Assembly: GCF_035481615.1 (NCBI RefSeq)
Contig: NZ_JAYKOT010000002.1
Location: 1 to 32,639 of the forward strand
From: Citroniella saccharovorans
Lineage (GTDB): Bacteria > Bacillota > Clostridia > Tissierellales > Peptoniphilaceae
DNA: 32,639 nucleotides
Reading direction: 5' to 3'
Each line of letters begins with the position of its first letter. Within the stretch, counting starts at the first letter, position 1. A model generated the notes under the pieces. That model had not been told where the DNA came from. It saw nothing but the letters and a program-made list of their open reading frames with translations, and made no database searches. Shown piece after piece: positions 22,209 to 31,094 of the stretch. Made by a program: the position numbers and the translations under genes.

Positions 22209-22841
22209 CTACTTATCCGTATTGTGATAATATCCAACTAATTTTCCCATTATCTTTATATCGCCAGTTTTTACTACTATAGGCGGGTAATTCCTATTGC
22301 AGGGTTGTAAAATTATTTCGTGCTCATTTATATAAATTTTTTTGAGTGTCGCTTCGTTATCTATAAGGACTGCCCCAACTTCGCCATTTTCAACCATTGG
22401 CTGTTGTCTTAGAAAAACAAGGTCGCCTTCGTGAATACCCATATCAATCATAGAATCTCCTTTTGCTTTTAGGCAGAAGTCGGCTTCTGGAAGGTTTTTA
22501 TCTAACATAAAGTAGCCCTCATAGTTTTCTTCTGCGAAGATTGGTTCGCCACAGGCGATCGTTCCAAGAATTGGTATTCTTTTTAATTTGACGGGCATTA
22601 TTACTCCTGGAATTTTTGATATGTCTATATCGTCAGATGGACTATCATTCCAGCCCATTAAGTAAGCTGGGGATACGTCTAAGGCTTTGGCAAATGCAGA
22701 TATCTGGGATTGAGATAAATCTCTTTCACCTTTTTCTATTCTTGATATAGCACCTTTTGTTTTATATCCGGTTTTTCGTGCTAACTCCTCCTGTGTCATT
22801 GCTAATTCTTTTCTTCTCTCTTTAATCCTTTCATTTAACAC
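22209..22841 (-). CDS. CI/LexA-like phage repressor (XRE HTH + S24 peptidase)
   Basis: A 210-aa repressor. Residues 1-60 are an XRE-type HTH (MTQEELARKTGYKTKGAISR). Residues 88-210 are an S24/LexA-like autoprotease: cleavage site Cys97-Gly98 (TIACGEP), Ser130 (KGDSM) and Lys167 (ATLKKIY). It maintains lysogeny and should self-cleave after RecA activation. The GTG start is supported by GGAGG 9 nt upstream. A consensus promoter reading leftward lies directly upstream, divergent from the Cro-like gene. Confidence 0.93.
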   Translation of the reverse strand: MLNERIKERRKELAMTQEELARKTGYKTKGAISRIEKGERDLSQSQISAFAKALDVSPAYLMGWNDSPSDDIDISKIPGVIMPVKLKRIPILGTIACGEPIFAEENYEGYFMLDKNLPEADFCLKAKGDSMIDMGIHEGDLVFLRQQPMVENGEVGAVLIDNEATLKKIYINEHEIILQPCNRNYPPIVVKTGDIKIMGKLVGYYHNTDK

Positions 22842-22873
22842 TTATACTCACCTCCTTTATATTTATATAATTG

Positions 22874-22902
22874 ATTATATACTAAAGTTGATTAAATGTC
22901 AA
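22874..22902 (-). promoter_or_regulatory. Repressor promoter (PRM-like) with TTGATTA repeats
   Basis: On the minus strand TTGACA (22902-22897), a 17-bp spacer and TATAAT (22879-22874) are a perfect consensus. On the plus strand TTGATTA occurs at 22871-22877 and 22888-22894, 17 bp apart, overlapping the -10 and spacer; these are candidate repressor/Cro half-sites. Confidence 0.85.
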
Positions 22903-22949
22903 TTAAAATTTACAAAAAAAAATTTTTTTAAGTTTTTAGTAAAAAATAG

Positions 22950-22978
22950 TTGACAAAATGAAAACTTGATGCTAATAT
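22950..22978 (+). promoter_or_regulatory. Early rightward promoter (PR-like)
   Basis: TTGACA (22950-22955), 17 bp, TAATAT (22973-22978), 39 bp upstream of the Cro-like start. It reads away from the repressor. The region between the two promoters is AT-rich with A9/T7 runs. Confidence 0.8.
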
Positions 22979-23016
22979 AATCTTGTAGAAAGAAAAAAAG
23001 ACAGGGAGGTGCAAAA

Positions 23017-23235
23017 ATGACCGACACAATTGAGTTAAATTATAAGATAAAAGATAGCGGTTATAAATTACAATTTTTAGCTGACCAATTAAATATTAAT
23101 CGTGCAACCTTATATAATAAAATTTATAATCGTAGTGAATTTTATGCAAAGGAGATTCAGCTTTTATCTGATTTATTAGATTTAACAAGCGAAGAAAGGG
23201 AGTCAATTTTTTTTAATAATAAAGTTGACAATTAG
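23017..23235 (+). CDS. Cro-like HTH regulator (DUF739-type)
   Basis: A 72-aa protein with an HTH (YKLQFLADQLNINRATLYNK) typical of the DUF739/Cro-like proteins that are the first rightward gene opposite the CI repressor. It likely represses the repressor promoter and helps entry into the lytic cycle. GGGAGG lies 8 nt before the ATG. Confidence 0.88.
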   Translation: MTDTIELNYKIKDSGYKLQFLADQLNINRATLYNKIYNRSEFYAKEIQLLSDLLDLTSEERESIFFNNKVDN

Positions 23236-23271
23236 TAAACTAAACAGCAAAAAATATAAAGGAGTGTAAAT

Positions 23272-23550
23272 ATGAGAGATTTAAAAAGAGAAGAATTATT
23301 GGAAGTAGGGTTTAAGGAGAGTTCCTACTTGATGAACTTATTGCATTTTGACGTTGAAGTAAATGTTGGTGGTGTTGCTCGTTATTTTTTTAAATGGGAC
23401 GAAAACAAACCTAGTCAAATTGATGTAGATGTGTTTTTTCCTAAATCAAATATAACTATAAGAGCAGAAGAAGTGTTACAAGGCTATATACCGATACCAG
23501 AGGCTGTGACCCAAAAATATAAGGAAATTATGAAGAAATTGGAAAAGTAA
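23272..23550 (+). CDS. Hypothetical early protein
   Basis: 92 aa, with a strong ribosome site (AAGGAG). Mixed alpha/beta: FKESSYLMNLLHFDVEVNVG, GVARYFFKWDENKP, then IPIPEAVTQKYKEIMKKLEK. No membrane segment or recognisable domain. It is part of the early rightward operon. Confidence 0.75.
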   Translation: MRDLKREELLEVGFKESSYLMNLLHFDVEVNVGGVARYFFKWDENKPSQIDVDVFFPKSNITIRAEEVLQGYIPIPEAVTQKYKEIMKKLEK

Positions 23551-23561
23551 AGGGGGAAGTT

Positions 23562-23711
23562 ATGGAATACAGAAGATTTGAGCTAAAAGATGATACAAAA
23601 GAAAATCGAGATAAATTTGAAAGGTTATTTGTTGAAAAAAATTTATCTCGAGAGGATGTAGTTTTTATTGTTGATCAAGTTCGTTTGAGTAATACTCTAT
23701 TTAAAAAATAA
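23562..23711 (+). CDS. Small hypothetical early protein (49 aa)
   Basis: ATG at 23562 with AGGGGGAAG 5 nt upstream; reads MEYRRFELKDDTKENRDKFE, with ends VVFIVDQVRLSNTLFKK. Helical, charged. The C-terminal half (LSREDVVFIVDQVRLS) could be a short HTH-like pair of helices. Function unknown. Confidence 0.65.
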   Translation: MEYRRFELKDDTKENRDKFERLFVEKNLSREDVVFIVDQVRLSNTLFKK

Positions 23712-23726
23712 GAAGGGAGAAATATA

Positions 23727-23969
23727 TTGGAAAAATTCGAGGTTGGCGGGGTTTATCGTGATGATGATGATGGGGTTGAAATTGAAGTTTTAAAAAGGAC
23801 TGAAAAAGAGATTTCTTATAGGTTTACCAGTCCTTGTTATTTAGAGATTGATACTAAAAGAATTTTTAGGAGAAGGATTAAAAATTATCATAAAGTCTCT
23901 GAGTGTGTGTTTTTAGATGACTACTGGTCTTTGCCATGTATTTATGCAGACAGGAGAGTTAATAGTTAA
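23727..23969 (+). CDS. Hypothetical early protein (80 aa)
   Basis: Starts with TTG at 23727 behind GAAGGGAGA. N-terminus KFEVGGVYRDDDDGVEIEVL suggests a small beta-barrel-like protein, followed by basic RRRIKNYHKV. No recognised family. It ends 13 bp before the next start and the next gene's ribosome site lies just past its stop. Confidence 0.65.
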   Translation: MEKFEVGGVYRDDDDGVEIEVLKRTEKEISYRFTSPCYLEIDTKRIFRRRIKNYHKVSECVFLDDYWSLPCIYADRRVNS

Positions 23970-23982
23970 AGGAGGTAGAGGT

Positions 23983-24192
23983 ATGGAAGATAAGTTAGTT
24001 TTAAAACCTAAGGACAAGCTTTTAATCGACACTAAGGAATTATGCCAAGTCCTAGGTATTGGAACAAACACAGCCAGGGAACTTATAAGAAAGCCAGATT
24101 TCCCAGTCTTGTATGTAGGAAATAGGGCTAGAGTTGTTGTTTCTAAGCTAGATAAGTGGTTGGAAGATAATGTGGGAGCTGATATTGGATGA
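23983..24192 (+). CDS. Excisionase/AlpA-like HTH protein
   Basis: 69 aa from the ATG at 23983, with GGAGGTAGAG upstream; an earlier in-frame ATG at 23917 lies in the previous gene and lacks a ribosome site. The winged-HTH pattern LLIDTKELCQVLGIGTNTAR, ELIRKPDFPVLYVGNRARVV, VSKLDKWLEDN is typical of the helix-turn-helix (HTH_17) excisionase-like family. It may act as Xis with the integrase or as an early regulator. Confidence 0.8.
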   Translation: MEDKLVLKPKDKLLIDTKELCQVLGIGTNTARELIRKPDFPVLYVGNRARVVVSKLDKWLEDNVGADIG

Positions 24193-24377
24193 TGGAATCT
24201 TATAGAGAATGTGCAAAGAAGAGAAAAACTAAAAGAAGAAGGCATAGGATCCATGAATGTATCGTAAATTTGATTGAAGTTTTGGGAATCGTTTTAGGTA
24301 TGGTTTTATCTATTGCTGCTATGCACTTCATTTTAAAGCTGGTATGGATCGTGTATGCGGTATATAAACTAAATTAG
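24189..24377 (+). CDS. Small membrane protein with basic N-terminus
   Basis: 62 aa; ATG overlaps the previous stop (ATGATG). The N-terminal 22 residues are strongly basic (ECAKKRKTKRRRHRIHE) and are followed by one long or two short hydrophobic segments (IEVLGIVLGMVLSIAAMHFI, LKLVWIVYAVYKL). It is likely an inner-membrane protein with a cytoplasmic basic tail. Role unknown; superinfection exclusion is possible but unsupported. Confidence 0.65.
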   Translation: MMESYRECAKKRKTKRRRHRIHECIVNLIEVLGIVLGMVLSIAAMHFILKLVWIVYAVYKLN

Positions 24378-24396
24378 AGGAGGTGATTACAGAGAT

Positions 24397-25011
24397 TTGA
24401 GATACAAGATAATTTCAAGTGGTTCAAGTGGAAACTGTGTGATTGTGGATGACATGATGTTTGATGTTGGAGTTCCTTATGGATCCATAAAAAAGGAGCT
24501 ATATAAGATTAAGTATATTTTAATCACTCATACACACTCGGATCATATCAAGGTTAGCACTGTAAAGAAGATAAAAAAAGAGTTTCCCAGGATCAAGTGG
24601 ATTGGAAATTGGGATATAGTCACCAAGGTAAAGCTTGATTACATGGTAGGTGATAGTACAGAGCTAAAATTCAAAGACAGGATTATACAATCTTTCCCCT
24701 GTGTTCACGACGTACCTTGCCACGGATACACAGTAAGAAAAGACGGAAAGTCACTTATATATGCTACTGACACTTGTAGCTTAGAGCTTGCACCAAAAGT
24801 AAAGTACGATTATCTTTTCTTAGAAAGCAACCATGATGAAAAGAAAATCGGGGCTATACAAGATGTATCAAAGAAACTATACGGCTACGACGCTTACAAG
24901 GGAGCTATGAGACACTTGAGTACACAGCAGTCAAAGGCTTTCTACTATATGTACAGGAAAGACAAAGAAAGTCTTTGGATTGAGCTGCACAAAAGTGAAA
25001 GATTTTATTGA
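24397..25011 (+). CDS. MBL-fold metallo-hydrolase
   Basis: 204 aa. Opens with YKIISSGSSGNCVIV and has the metal motif HTHSDH (residues about 47-52), a later His in SFPCVHDVPCHGY, and an Asp in IYATDTC. This is the WalJ/YycJ-like branch of metallo-beta-lactamase fold hydrolases, often found in Firmicutes phage replication modules, possibly nucleases. The start is TTG at 24397; GGAGGTGATT lies upstream with a long (about 13-nt) spacing, but conserved sequence begins here. Confidence 0.88.
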   Translation: MRYKIISSGSSGNCVIVDDMMFDVGVPYGSIKKELYKIKYILITHTHSDHIKVSTVKKIKKEFPRIKWIGNWDIVTKVKLDYMVGDSTELKFKDRIIQSFPCVHDVPCHGYTVRKDGKSLIYATDTCSLELAPKVKYDYLFLESNHDEKKIGAIQDVSKKLYGYDAYKGAMRHLSTQQSKAFYYMYRKDKESLWIELHKSERFY

Positions 25012-25068
25012 GAAAAGGAAGTAAGAAAGGACCTTATAGGTCAGAAAATCAGAAAAGGAGGAATAAAG

Positions 25069-25827
25069 TTGGCAAACATAGAAGTTTTTGAACCTCAAGT
25101 CACTTTGACGAGAGGAGAAGTCAAGTTTCAAAGTTACGAAAAACTGAAATTAGAAGCTATGGAAATAGCGGGCTTCATAAGTCAAATGGAAGTCACAGAT
25201 GAAAACGTCAAGACAGTTAAAAAAGTACTTGCACGAGTAAATAAGGCTGTAAAGCAACTAAACGACAGGCGAATTGAAATAAAAAAGGCGATTAACGAAC
25301 CTTACGAGGTTTTCAACTCCCAAGTCAAAGAGATAGAAAGCATAGTCAAAGAAGCTGACGAAATTGTTAGAAGTCAAGTAAGAAACCTTGAAGAGCAAGA
25401 AAGACAAAAGAAGACTGAAGAGTTAAAAGAAATTTGGGACTTAAGAATTGCACAATATGACCTTGCAAGGATCTTTGACTTCGAGGACTGGTTAACTTCA
25501 AAACACTTAAACAAATCAGAGTCTATGTCAAAAGTCGAGAAAGACATGACAGACTTTTTAGAAAAGTCAGAAAGAGACCTTGAAGTTATAAGAAAGCACG
25601 AAGACTGCAACGAACTCATGCTTGTGTATAAAGAAGAAAAAGACCTTGCAATGTCACTTCAAATTGTATCAGAGAAGAAGAGGCTTTTACAAGAACAGGA
25701 AGAAATTTTAAAAGACAGTGAAGTTGAGAAGACAGAAAAGTTTATATTTGAAGTCTTTACAGAAAAAGACGCAAAACTTATAGAGTTATTGATGAAAGAA
25801 AATGATATCGATTACAGGAGGATATAA
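25069..25827 (+). CDS. DUF1351 phage protein
   Basis: 252 aa, TTG start with AAAGGAGG 8 nt upstream. Long charged helices (VNKAVKQLNDRRIEIKKAIN, FNSQVKEIESIVKEADEIV, RNLEEQERQKKTEELKEIW) are characteristic of DUF1351, a family located before recombination or replication genes in Gram-positive phages. A function in DNA replication or recombination is suggested by neighbours only. Its stop overlaps the next start. Confidence 0.85.
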   Translation: MANIEVFEPQVTLTRGEVKFQSYEKLKLEAMEIAGFISQMEVTDENVKTVKKVLARVNKAVKQLNDRRIEIKKAINEPYEVFNSQVKEIESIVKEADEIVRSQVRNLEEQERQKKTEELKEIWDLRIAQYDLARIFDFEDWLTSKHLNKSESMSKVEKDMTDFLEKSERDLEVIRKHEDCNELMLVYKEEKDLAMSLQIVSEKKRLLQEQEEILKDSEVEKTEKFIFEVFTEKDAKLIELLMKENDIDYRRI

Positions 25828-26456
25828 TGGAAAATTTAAGAGAAGATTTAGAATTGATTGAAGTAGTATACGAGAATGAGAACAAGAAGGCAACTTTGAC
25901 TTTTTTAGACGAAGAAAAAGGACAAGTACTTGAAGTTGCTTTCAATAAACAAATTTACGACAACGACAAGAATGAATATATAGACGACGAAGAAAAGGCT
26001 AAAAAAGTTGACGAATGGTGCAAAGAGTACTTTGAGACTACCTTTGACAAGCTTAGTGACTGCGTAGGAGTGAAAAAAGACGTTTACTGTTATGACAGAT
26101 TTAATTCACTTTGGGAGTCAGTAGTTGTTGAAAAGTTTGACAAAGAAGATGAAGGTAAAATCTTTGAGACAACTATAAAAAGTATTGAAGACGACGGTAA
26201 AGGTGTTCATATTTACTTTGAGCATGAAGGAAAGTTATATGAAAGTAAGATGATGTATGCAGATTATATTGAAGTTAAAAAACAGTGGTTTACAAATCCT
26301 CAAAAGAAAGAACGTCAATACAAAAAATTTAAAGACAAATTCGGTGTTGAAGTCAAAGACGCTGAAAAGATTGTAGGTAAGAATATTATGGTTGAGGTTA
26401 AGGTAGCTTTTAAGAAGTTTACTTATGCAGAGATTAAAAAGCCTAAATGGGCGTAG
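25827..26456 (+). CDS. Hypothetical replication-module protein
   Basis: 209 aa, very acidic in the middle (NEYIDDEEKAKKVDEW), with C-terminal strands KIVGKNIMVEVKVAFKKFTY. The acidic nature and position between DUF1351 and the DNA polymerase resemble the slot held in other phages by DUF669-type single-strand-binding-like proteins, but no sequence match is evident to me. AGGAGG precedes the ATG. Confidence 0.7.
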   Translation: MENLREDLELIEVVYENENKKATLTFLDEEKGQVLEVAFNKQIYDNDKNEYIDDEEKAKKVDEWCKEYFETTFDKLSDCVGVKKDVYCYDRFNSLWESVVVEKFDKEDEGKIFETTIKSIEDDGKGVHIYFEHEGKLYESKMMYADYIEVKKQWFTNPQKKERQYKKFKDKFGVEVKDAEKIVGKNIMVEVKVAFKKFTYAEIKKPKWA

Positions 26457-26465
26457 GAGGTTATT

Positions 26466-26927
26466 ATGGCAGAATTTAATATTAAAACACTGAATAAACT
26501 TTTTATTGACTGGATCGTGAGCGATCAAAGGTGTATTTTGTCAAAAGAAAATGAAACCAATAAAACTTTAGTCACAAACGGAATTGTAGGTTATTTTCTT
26601 CCTGAAAATGAAATTTTAATTGATCATCAAAGTGTCAATGAAAAAGGTTGTGGGGTTTTTGATAACTTCGAGTTCAAGAAACCTTTACTGGACACTATGA
26701 CACTAGAAGAACATGGAGGAAAGCCTCTAAGAAAATTTATTTCTCAATATGATAATAAAGATAAAGACTTTGAGGTTTATGTAAATGATAAGTTGTTAAA
26801 ACACTTTAAAGACTGTTACTTCTGGTCAATGGGACCAAAAAAACAAGTCCTTGTTACAAGAGTTATAGATGCTGACGGTCCCGCTGATGTGATTGGTTTT
26901 GTAATGCCAATAAACAGGAATTGGTAA
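26466..26927 (+). CDS. Hypothetical replication-module protein
   Basis: 153 aa, ATG preceded by AGGAGG. Mixed alpha/beta (IKTLNKLFIDWIVSDQRCIL, LVTNGIVGYFLPENEILID, KKQVLVTRVIDADGPADVIG). Not recognised. The stop overlaps the DNA polymerase start (TAATG), implying stoichiometric coupling and possibly a polymerase partner. Confidence 0.7.
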   Translation: MAEFNIKTLNKLFIDWIVSDQRCILSKENETNKTLVTNGIVGYFLPENEILIDHQSVNEKGCGVFDNFEFKKPLLDTMTLEEHGGKPLRKFISQYDNKDKDFEVYVNDKLLKHFKDCYFWSMGPKKQVLVTRVIDADGPADVIGFVMPINRNW

Positions 26928-28684
26928 TGGATGACTTATTATTTTACGACATCGAGGTTTTCAAATATAACTCCATGGTAGTTTTTAAGAATATTGAGGG
27001 AGAAACTGTCAAAGTTTTTTCCTCTCACCTTGATGGACTTGGTGAATATCTAGATAAAGGACTAATTACAAAACAAGGTTTTGAAGACTTGGGGGATTTT
27101 ATAAAAGATAAAACATTGGTTGGTTATAATAACCATTTCTATGACGATAAAATTCTTTATGCTATGTCAAAGAATTTACCTCAAAGCTTGATAAAGACCT
27201 GGAATGACTCACTTATACAAGGAAGGTCGGAAGTAGGTATCAAGAAGATTGAAAATTGTAGGACCATAGATTGCTTTCAACAAATAGATGTTTCTAAACC
27301 AAGTCTTAAAAAGGTTGAGGGAAACATGGGACTTAGTATTGTAGAGTCTAAAGTACCTTTTGACTTGGATAGAGTGCTTACTCCTAAAGAAAACCTGGAG
27401 ACTTTGAAATACTGTGAGTATGATGTAGAGCAGACTATAAAAATCTACAAGATGAGGAAAGACTACTTCGAGAGTAAGAAAAAGATTGTAGACATGATTG
27501 AGGAAGAGAGATTAAGAGATAGGGCTTATAAATGGAATACTACTTCTATAGTAGGTCAAATCCTAAAACCTACAAGAAAAGCACCAAGTAGAAGACTTGT
27601 GAATGATGAATTACTGGAGCTTGTGCCAGGAGAAGTTGCTGATATGTGGCGACAGCTTGATACGACGATTGATTTTAAGTTTAAGAAGAAAAAGGTTATT
27701 GTACAGGAGTTCGGAAATGTAATTGAGTTTGGTTGGGGCGGTTTACACGGAGTTCCAAAAGGTTTTATCGAAAGAAAAGATGTAAGACTTGCTGATGTTA
27801 ACTCAATGTATCCTAATATTTTGATTTTACTTGATGGACTTAAGGACAAGACGGAGTACTACAAAAGAGTACTGGATTATAGGTTGAAGTTAAAAGCAGA
27901 AGGTAGGAAAGAAGAGCAAGCACCTTATAAACTGATTTTAAACTCAACCTATGGACTACTCAATAACCAGTATAGTCAACTTAACAATCCTCACTTGGCT
28001 TACTCAATATGTATCTATGGTCAGATTAGCTTGTATGTACTGTCACAAAGACTAGCAAATATCGGAGCGGAGATAATCAACATTAATACCGATGGTGTCG
28101 GCTATGTATACAGTGGTACAGATGACGAGATTGTAAAAAAAGAGTGGGAAAAGGAGTTTGGACTTACTCTAGGGACTGACTACTTTAAAAGGTGGATACA
28201 AACTGACGTTAATAACTATATAGCTATCACGGATACAGATGAAGTTAAGACCAAAGGCGGTGACGTAAACAAGTACAAAAAGAACTTGTACTTTGCAAAC
28301 AATGATATCAGGGTTGTGCAGATTGCACTTGTTGACTACTTGATACATGAAAAGCCTGTGCAAAATACGATAATAGAGAATTTGGATAATCCACTTTTAT
28401 ATCAGTACGTCTTAAAAGCTGGAAGCACCTTTCAAGGTACGGTCATAGCTGATGAACCTGACAAAGTGCTGAGCACAAAAGTTAATCGTGTCTTTGCAAA
28501 GAAGGGTAAAGGTGTGGAGCTGCTGAAAAAAAGACGTGATGGAGGACTTGTTAAGTATACGGATACACCAAAAAACATGTTCGTGTGGAATGGTGATGTA
28601 AGTGAAATAGAAAATTTTAAAGATCTAATAGATATTCAGTGGTACTATGATTTGACCATGAAAAATCTTGAACGCTGGAGGTGA
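26927..28684 (+). CDS. Compact family B DNA polymerase with 3'-5' exonuclease
   Basis: 585 aa from the ATG at 26927. Exonuclease motifs: LFYDIEVF (Asp8, Glu10), VGYNNHFYD (Asn68-Asp73), KYCEYDVEQT (Tyr165, Asp166). Polymerase motif A DVNSMYPNILI (Asp290), motif B KLILNSTYG (335-343), motif C NINTDGVGY (Asp389). Motif C has Asn-Thr-Asp rather than Asp-Thr-Asp. It is about as short as protein-primed polymerases, yet it precedes a primase-helicase rather than a terminal protein gene, so RNA or DNA priming is more likely. It is expected to replicate the phage genome. Confidence 0.9.
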   Translation: MDDLLFYDIEVFKYNSMVVFKNIEGETVKVFSSHLDGLGEYLDKGLITKQGFEDLGDFIKDKTLVGYNNHFYDDKILYAMSKNLPQSLIKTWNDSLIQGRSEVGIKKIENCRTIDCFQQIDVSKPSLKKVEGNMGLSIVESKVPFDLDRVLTPKENLETLKYCEYDVEQTIKIYKMRKDYFESKKKIVDMIEEERLRDRAYKWNTTSIVGQILKPTRKAPSRRLVNDELLELVPGEVADMWRQLDTTIDFKFKKKKVIVQEFGNVIEFGWGGLHGVPKGFIERKDVRLADVNSMYPNILILLDGLKDKTEYYKRVLDYRLKLKAEGRKEEQAPYKLILNSTYGLLNNQYSQLNNPHLAYSICIYGQISLYVLSQRLANIGAEIININTDGVGYVYSGTDDEIVKKEWEKEFGLTLGTDYFKRWIQTDVNNYIAITDTDEVKTKGGDVNKYKKNLYFANNDIRVVQIALVDYLIHEKPVQNTIIENLDNPLLYQYVLKAGSTFQGTVIADEPDKVLSTKVNRVFAKKGKGVELLKKRRDGGLVKYTDTPKNMFVWNGDVSEIENFKDLIDIQWYYDLTMKNLERWR

Positions 28685-28693
28685 GAAAGATAA

Positions 28694-30511
28694 TTGTATG
28701 TGGAATACCTGGAAGGAGAAAAGCACGCAGCTATAGGAGCCGACGTGTCGGAAAGTTGTGAGGCTTTCAAAGACGCTGGTTGGATACTTGAAGATACTGA
28801 TTATGTAATCGATATTGACACTCTACCAAAAGAGACGATAAAAGAGCTTATAAGTTTCTTTGGGATAAAGACTCAAGTTGTATGGACTCAGAGGGGTTGT
28901 CACTTGTATTTCAAGAAGCCTGATGATTTTAGAAGAGGAGCGAATAAGATTAGTCCTTTAGGTTTCAAGTATGAGATAAAGCATAAAGGAAATACACAGT
29001 CAGTGACGATTAAAAGAAATGGCAAGCTAAGAGATATTGAAAACTTCGGTATCAGAGAGGAAGCACCTTTCATCTTTAATACCAACAAAAGATTTGATGA
29101 GCTTGTAGGACTTGATGACGGAGAGGGTAGAAATAACGCACTTTTCAAGCTTAGGTCAAGGATTGGAACTCACAAAGACTGGAGAAAGATATTAGCTTTT
29201 GTCAATCAATATATTTTTGCACAACCTTTGAGTGATGAGGAGTTTTTGACCATTACAAGAGATGAGGTTGTAATTGCAGACAAAGACAATGAATACGAGA
29301 TTGCAAGTTGGTTGATGGGAGAGCTTGATTTTCTACAGTACGGACAGAGGTTCTATTTCAAATTTGATGGTGGATACACACATGAAGAAAGTATCTTGAA
29401 TAAATTGGTTTACAAAAAGGTTGGGAATCAGAGGACAAGGTATGTTGATGAGGTTATCAAGCAGATGAAATACAGGTGCAAGAAGATACCACAAGAAGCT
29501 ATCTTTGATATCAAGTTTAAGAATGGATATTTGAGAGACGGAGAATTTACGGAGCTTGTGACTGAAGATTTTAGTCCTTATATGATTGGTGTGGAGTACA
29601 ATCCTGAAGCGAAAGCTGTTGAGGTGGTGGATAAGTATATCGGTCACCTTACAGGTGGAGACAAGGATTATAGAGATTTACTGCTGGAAGTACTGGGACA
29701 TACTCTCATAGTTAATGCTGAATTTAAAAGACTACTTGCAAAGTTTTTTATCTTTGTAGGTGACGGTGGAAATGGAAAAGGTACTTTGTTGACGATAATC
29801 AGAACAATACTTGGGACAAAAAATGTTACGGGACTTAGTATTGGGGAGCTATCAGATGAAAGATATTTTTCCAGTTTCAAAGGCAAACTTGCAAATTTAG
29901 GAGATGACCTGCAAGATCAGTCGATTAATGACAAGGATATGAAGATACTGAAAAATATATCGACTTGTGACTATATCGCTACACGGGAGCTATACAAAAG
30001 TGCAGAAAATATGTATTTTACGGGGAGTTTGATATTTACCAGTAATCATATATTGAAGTCCTGGGAAAAAGGCGAGAGTTATAAAAGACGTGTCATGTGG
30101 CTACCCATGTATTCAAAGGTAAAAAAGAAGGATCCATTGTTTATAACGAAGCTTACTACAGAAGAAGCACTGGAGTACTGGATAAAGTTAATTGTTGAAG
30201 GTTATTTCAGACTTTATGAAAATGGGAAGTTTACAGAGTCTGAAAGAGTAGAGAAATTTAACGAGGAGTATCACAGGGAGAATAATCCTGCACTGGAATT
30301 TGTAGAGGGTGCAAAACTTGAAGACTATGAAAACAAGCCACTAAGAGAAATTTACGACGCTTACAAAGATTGGTGTGAAGACAATGCAGTCAATTATTCA
30401 TCAAATATGATAAAAGAAACACTCAAAAGTGTCTACGGTTTGAATAGTGGGATTAAGTGGATAAATGGAAAATCTACAAGGTGTTTTGTGAAATCCACAG
30501 ATGAAGAATAG
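28694..30511 (+). CDS. PrimPol-D5-type primase/helicase
   Basis: 605 aa, TTG start with GGAGGTGAG about 8 nt upstream. Residues 1-110 resemble an archaeo-eukaryotic primase (DIDT with Asp40/Asp42, GCHLYFKKP with His70). Residues about 325-520 are a superfamily 3/D5 helicase: Walker A GDGGNGKGT (357-365), followed by LSDERYFSSFKGKLANLGDD and SLIFTSNH. The C-terminal 80 residues form a small helical DNA-binding part (LREIYDAYKDWCEDNAVNYS). It likely melts the adjacent iteron region and primes synthesis for the polymerase encoded upstream. Confidence 0.9.
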   Translation: MYVEYLEGEKHAAIGADVSESCEAFKDAGWILEDTDYVIDIDTLPKETIKELISFFGIKTQVVWTQRGCHLYFKKPDDFRRGANKISPLGFKYEIKHKGNTQSVTIKRNGKLRDIENFGIREEAPFIFNTNKRFDELVGLDDGEGRNNALFKLRSRIGTHKDWRKILAFVNQYIFAQPLSDEEFLTITRDEVVIADKDNEYEIASWLMGELDFLQYGQRFYFKFDGGYTHEESILNKLVYKKVGNQRTRYVDEVIKQMKYRCKKIPQEAIFDIKFKNGYLRDGEFTELVTEDFSPYMIGVEYNPEAKAVEVVDKYIGHLTGGDKDYRDLLLEVLGHTLIVNAEFKRLLAKFFIFVGDGGNGKGTLLTIIRTILGTKNVTGLSIGELSDERYFSSFKGKLANLGDDLQDQSINDKDMKILKNISTCDYIATRELYKSAENMYFTGSLIFTSNHILKSWEKGESYKRRVMWLPMYSKVKKKDPLFITKLTTEEALEYWIKLIVEGYFRLYENGKFTESERVEKFNEEYHRENNPALEFVEGAKLEDYENKPLREIYDAYKDWCEDNAVNYSSNMIKETLKSVYGLNSGIKWINGKSTRCFVKSTDEE

Positions 30512-30547
30512 ACCAAAACCTTACATTTTATTACAGCAAGGTTTGTA

Positions 30548-30814
30548 ATTGTAAGGAAATGTAAGGAAATTGTAAGGATTAAAACGTTGAAATTTCATTA
30601 CTTTAAGACATTTCCTTACAATCTTACAATATTTTTTAATAAAAGTAATATATTTTTTAAGACTTGTGTCATGTGAGTAATCTACGAAAAAAAAACTTTT
30701 TTGGCAATTTTACTGTAAGATTGTAAGGATTTCTTGTAAGTGTTGAAATCAAGCCAAAAAATCCTTACTTTTTGCTAAAACTAAATTGTAAGGAAATGTA
30801 AGGAAATTGTAAGG
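30548..30814. repeat. Iteron module A (TTGTAAGG type), candidate replication origin
   Basis: Gene-free. Forward TTGTAAGGAAA-type iterons at 30549, 30559 and 30570 (10-11 bp period), reverse at 30611-30629, forward at 30713-30742, reverse at 30761, forward at 30786-30814. The 30-bp blocks 30548-30577 and 30785-30814 are identical. Between them lie a 17-bp AT motif (30635-30651), AATCTACG (30679-30686), an A-run/T-run, and GTTGAAAT (30586, 30742). Phased iterons with an AT-rich centre next to a primase-helicase gene are typical of origins. Confidence 0.65.
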
Positions 30815-30837
30815 TGTTTCTTACAAGATGATTTTTA

Positions 30838-31094
30838 GGTAACAGTTGGTAACAGTTCAAAACGCTCAAACTGTTACCTCAAGAACGTTGGTGTTTCAAC
30901 GGTATCAGGTAATAGGTAACAGTAGTAACACCTTTTCTTTAATAAAAGTAATATTATAAGATTCTTTGTTTACTGATACCAAAACAAACAATCTACGGAA
31001 AAAAGTTTTTTTGCTAAAATACTGTTACCACTGTTACCCAAGTGGTGTAAATGTTGAAATTTGAACATTTAATAGGGTAACAGTTGGTTGAAAT
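30838..31094. repeat. Iteron module B (GGTAACAG type), diverged copy of module A
   Basis: GGTAACAGTT iterons at 30838, 30848, 30915 and 31076 forward, and ACTGTTACC at 30870, 31021 and 31030 reverse. It repeats the scaffold of module A in the same order: the identical 17-bp AT motif (30938-30954), AATCTACG (30990-30997), an A-run/T-run and GTTGAAAT (31053-31060, also 31087-31094). Corresponding landmarks are 303-311 bp from those of module A. No gene or ribosome site is present. Confidence 0.65.

Noticed and set aside
23917..23983. Upstream ATG for the excisionase-like gene
   Set aside because: Lies within the preceding gene without a ribosome site, whereas the ATG at 23983 has GGAGG.
26927..28684. 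Protein-primed (phi29-like) replication
   Set aside because: No terminal-protein gene is visible, a primase-helicase follows, and the window ends appear joinable rather than protein-capped.
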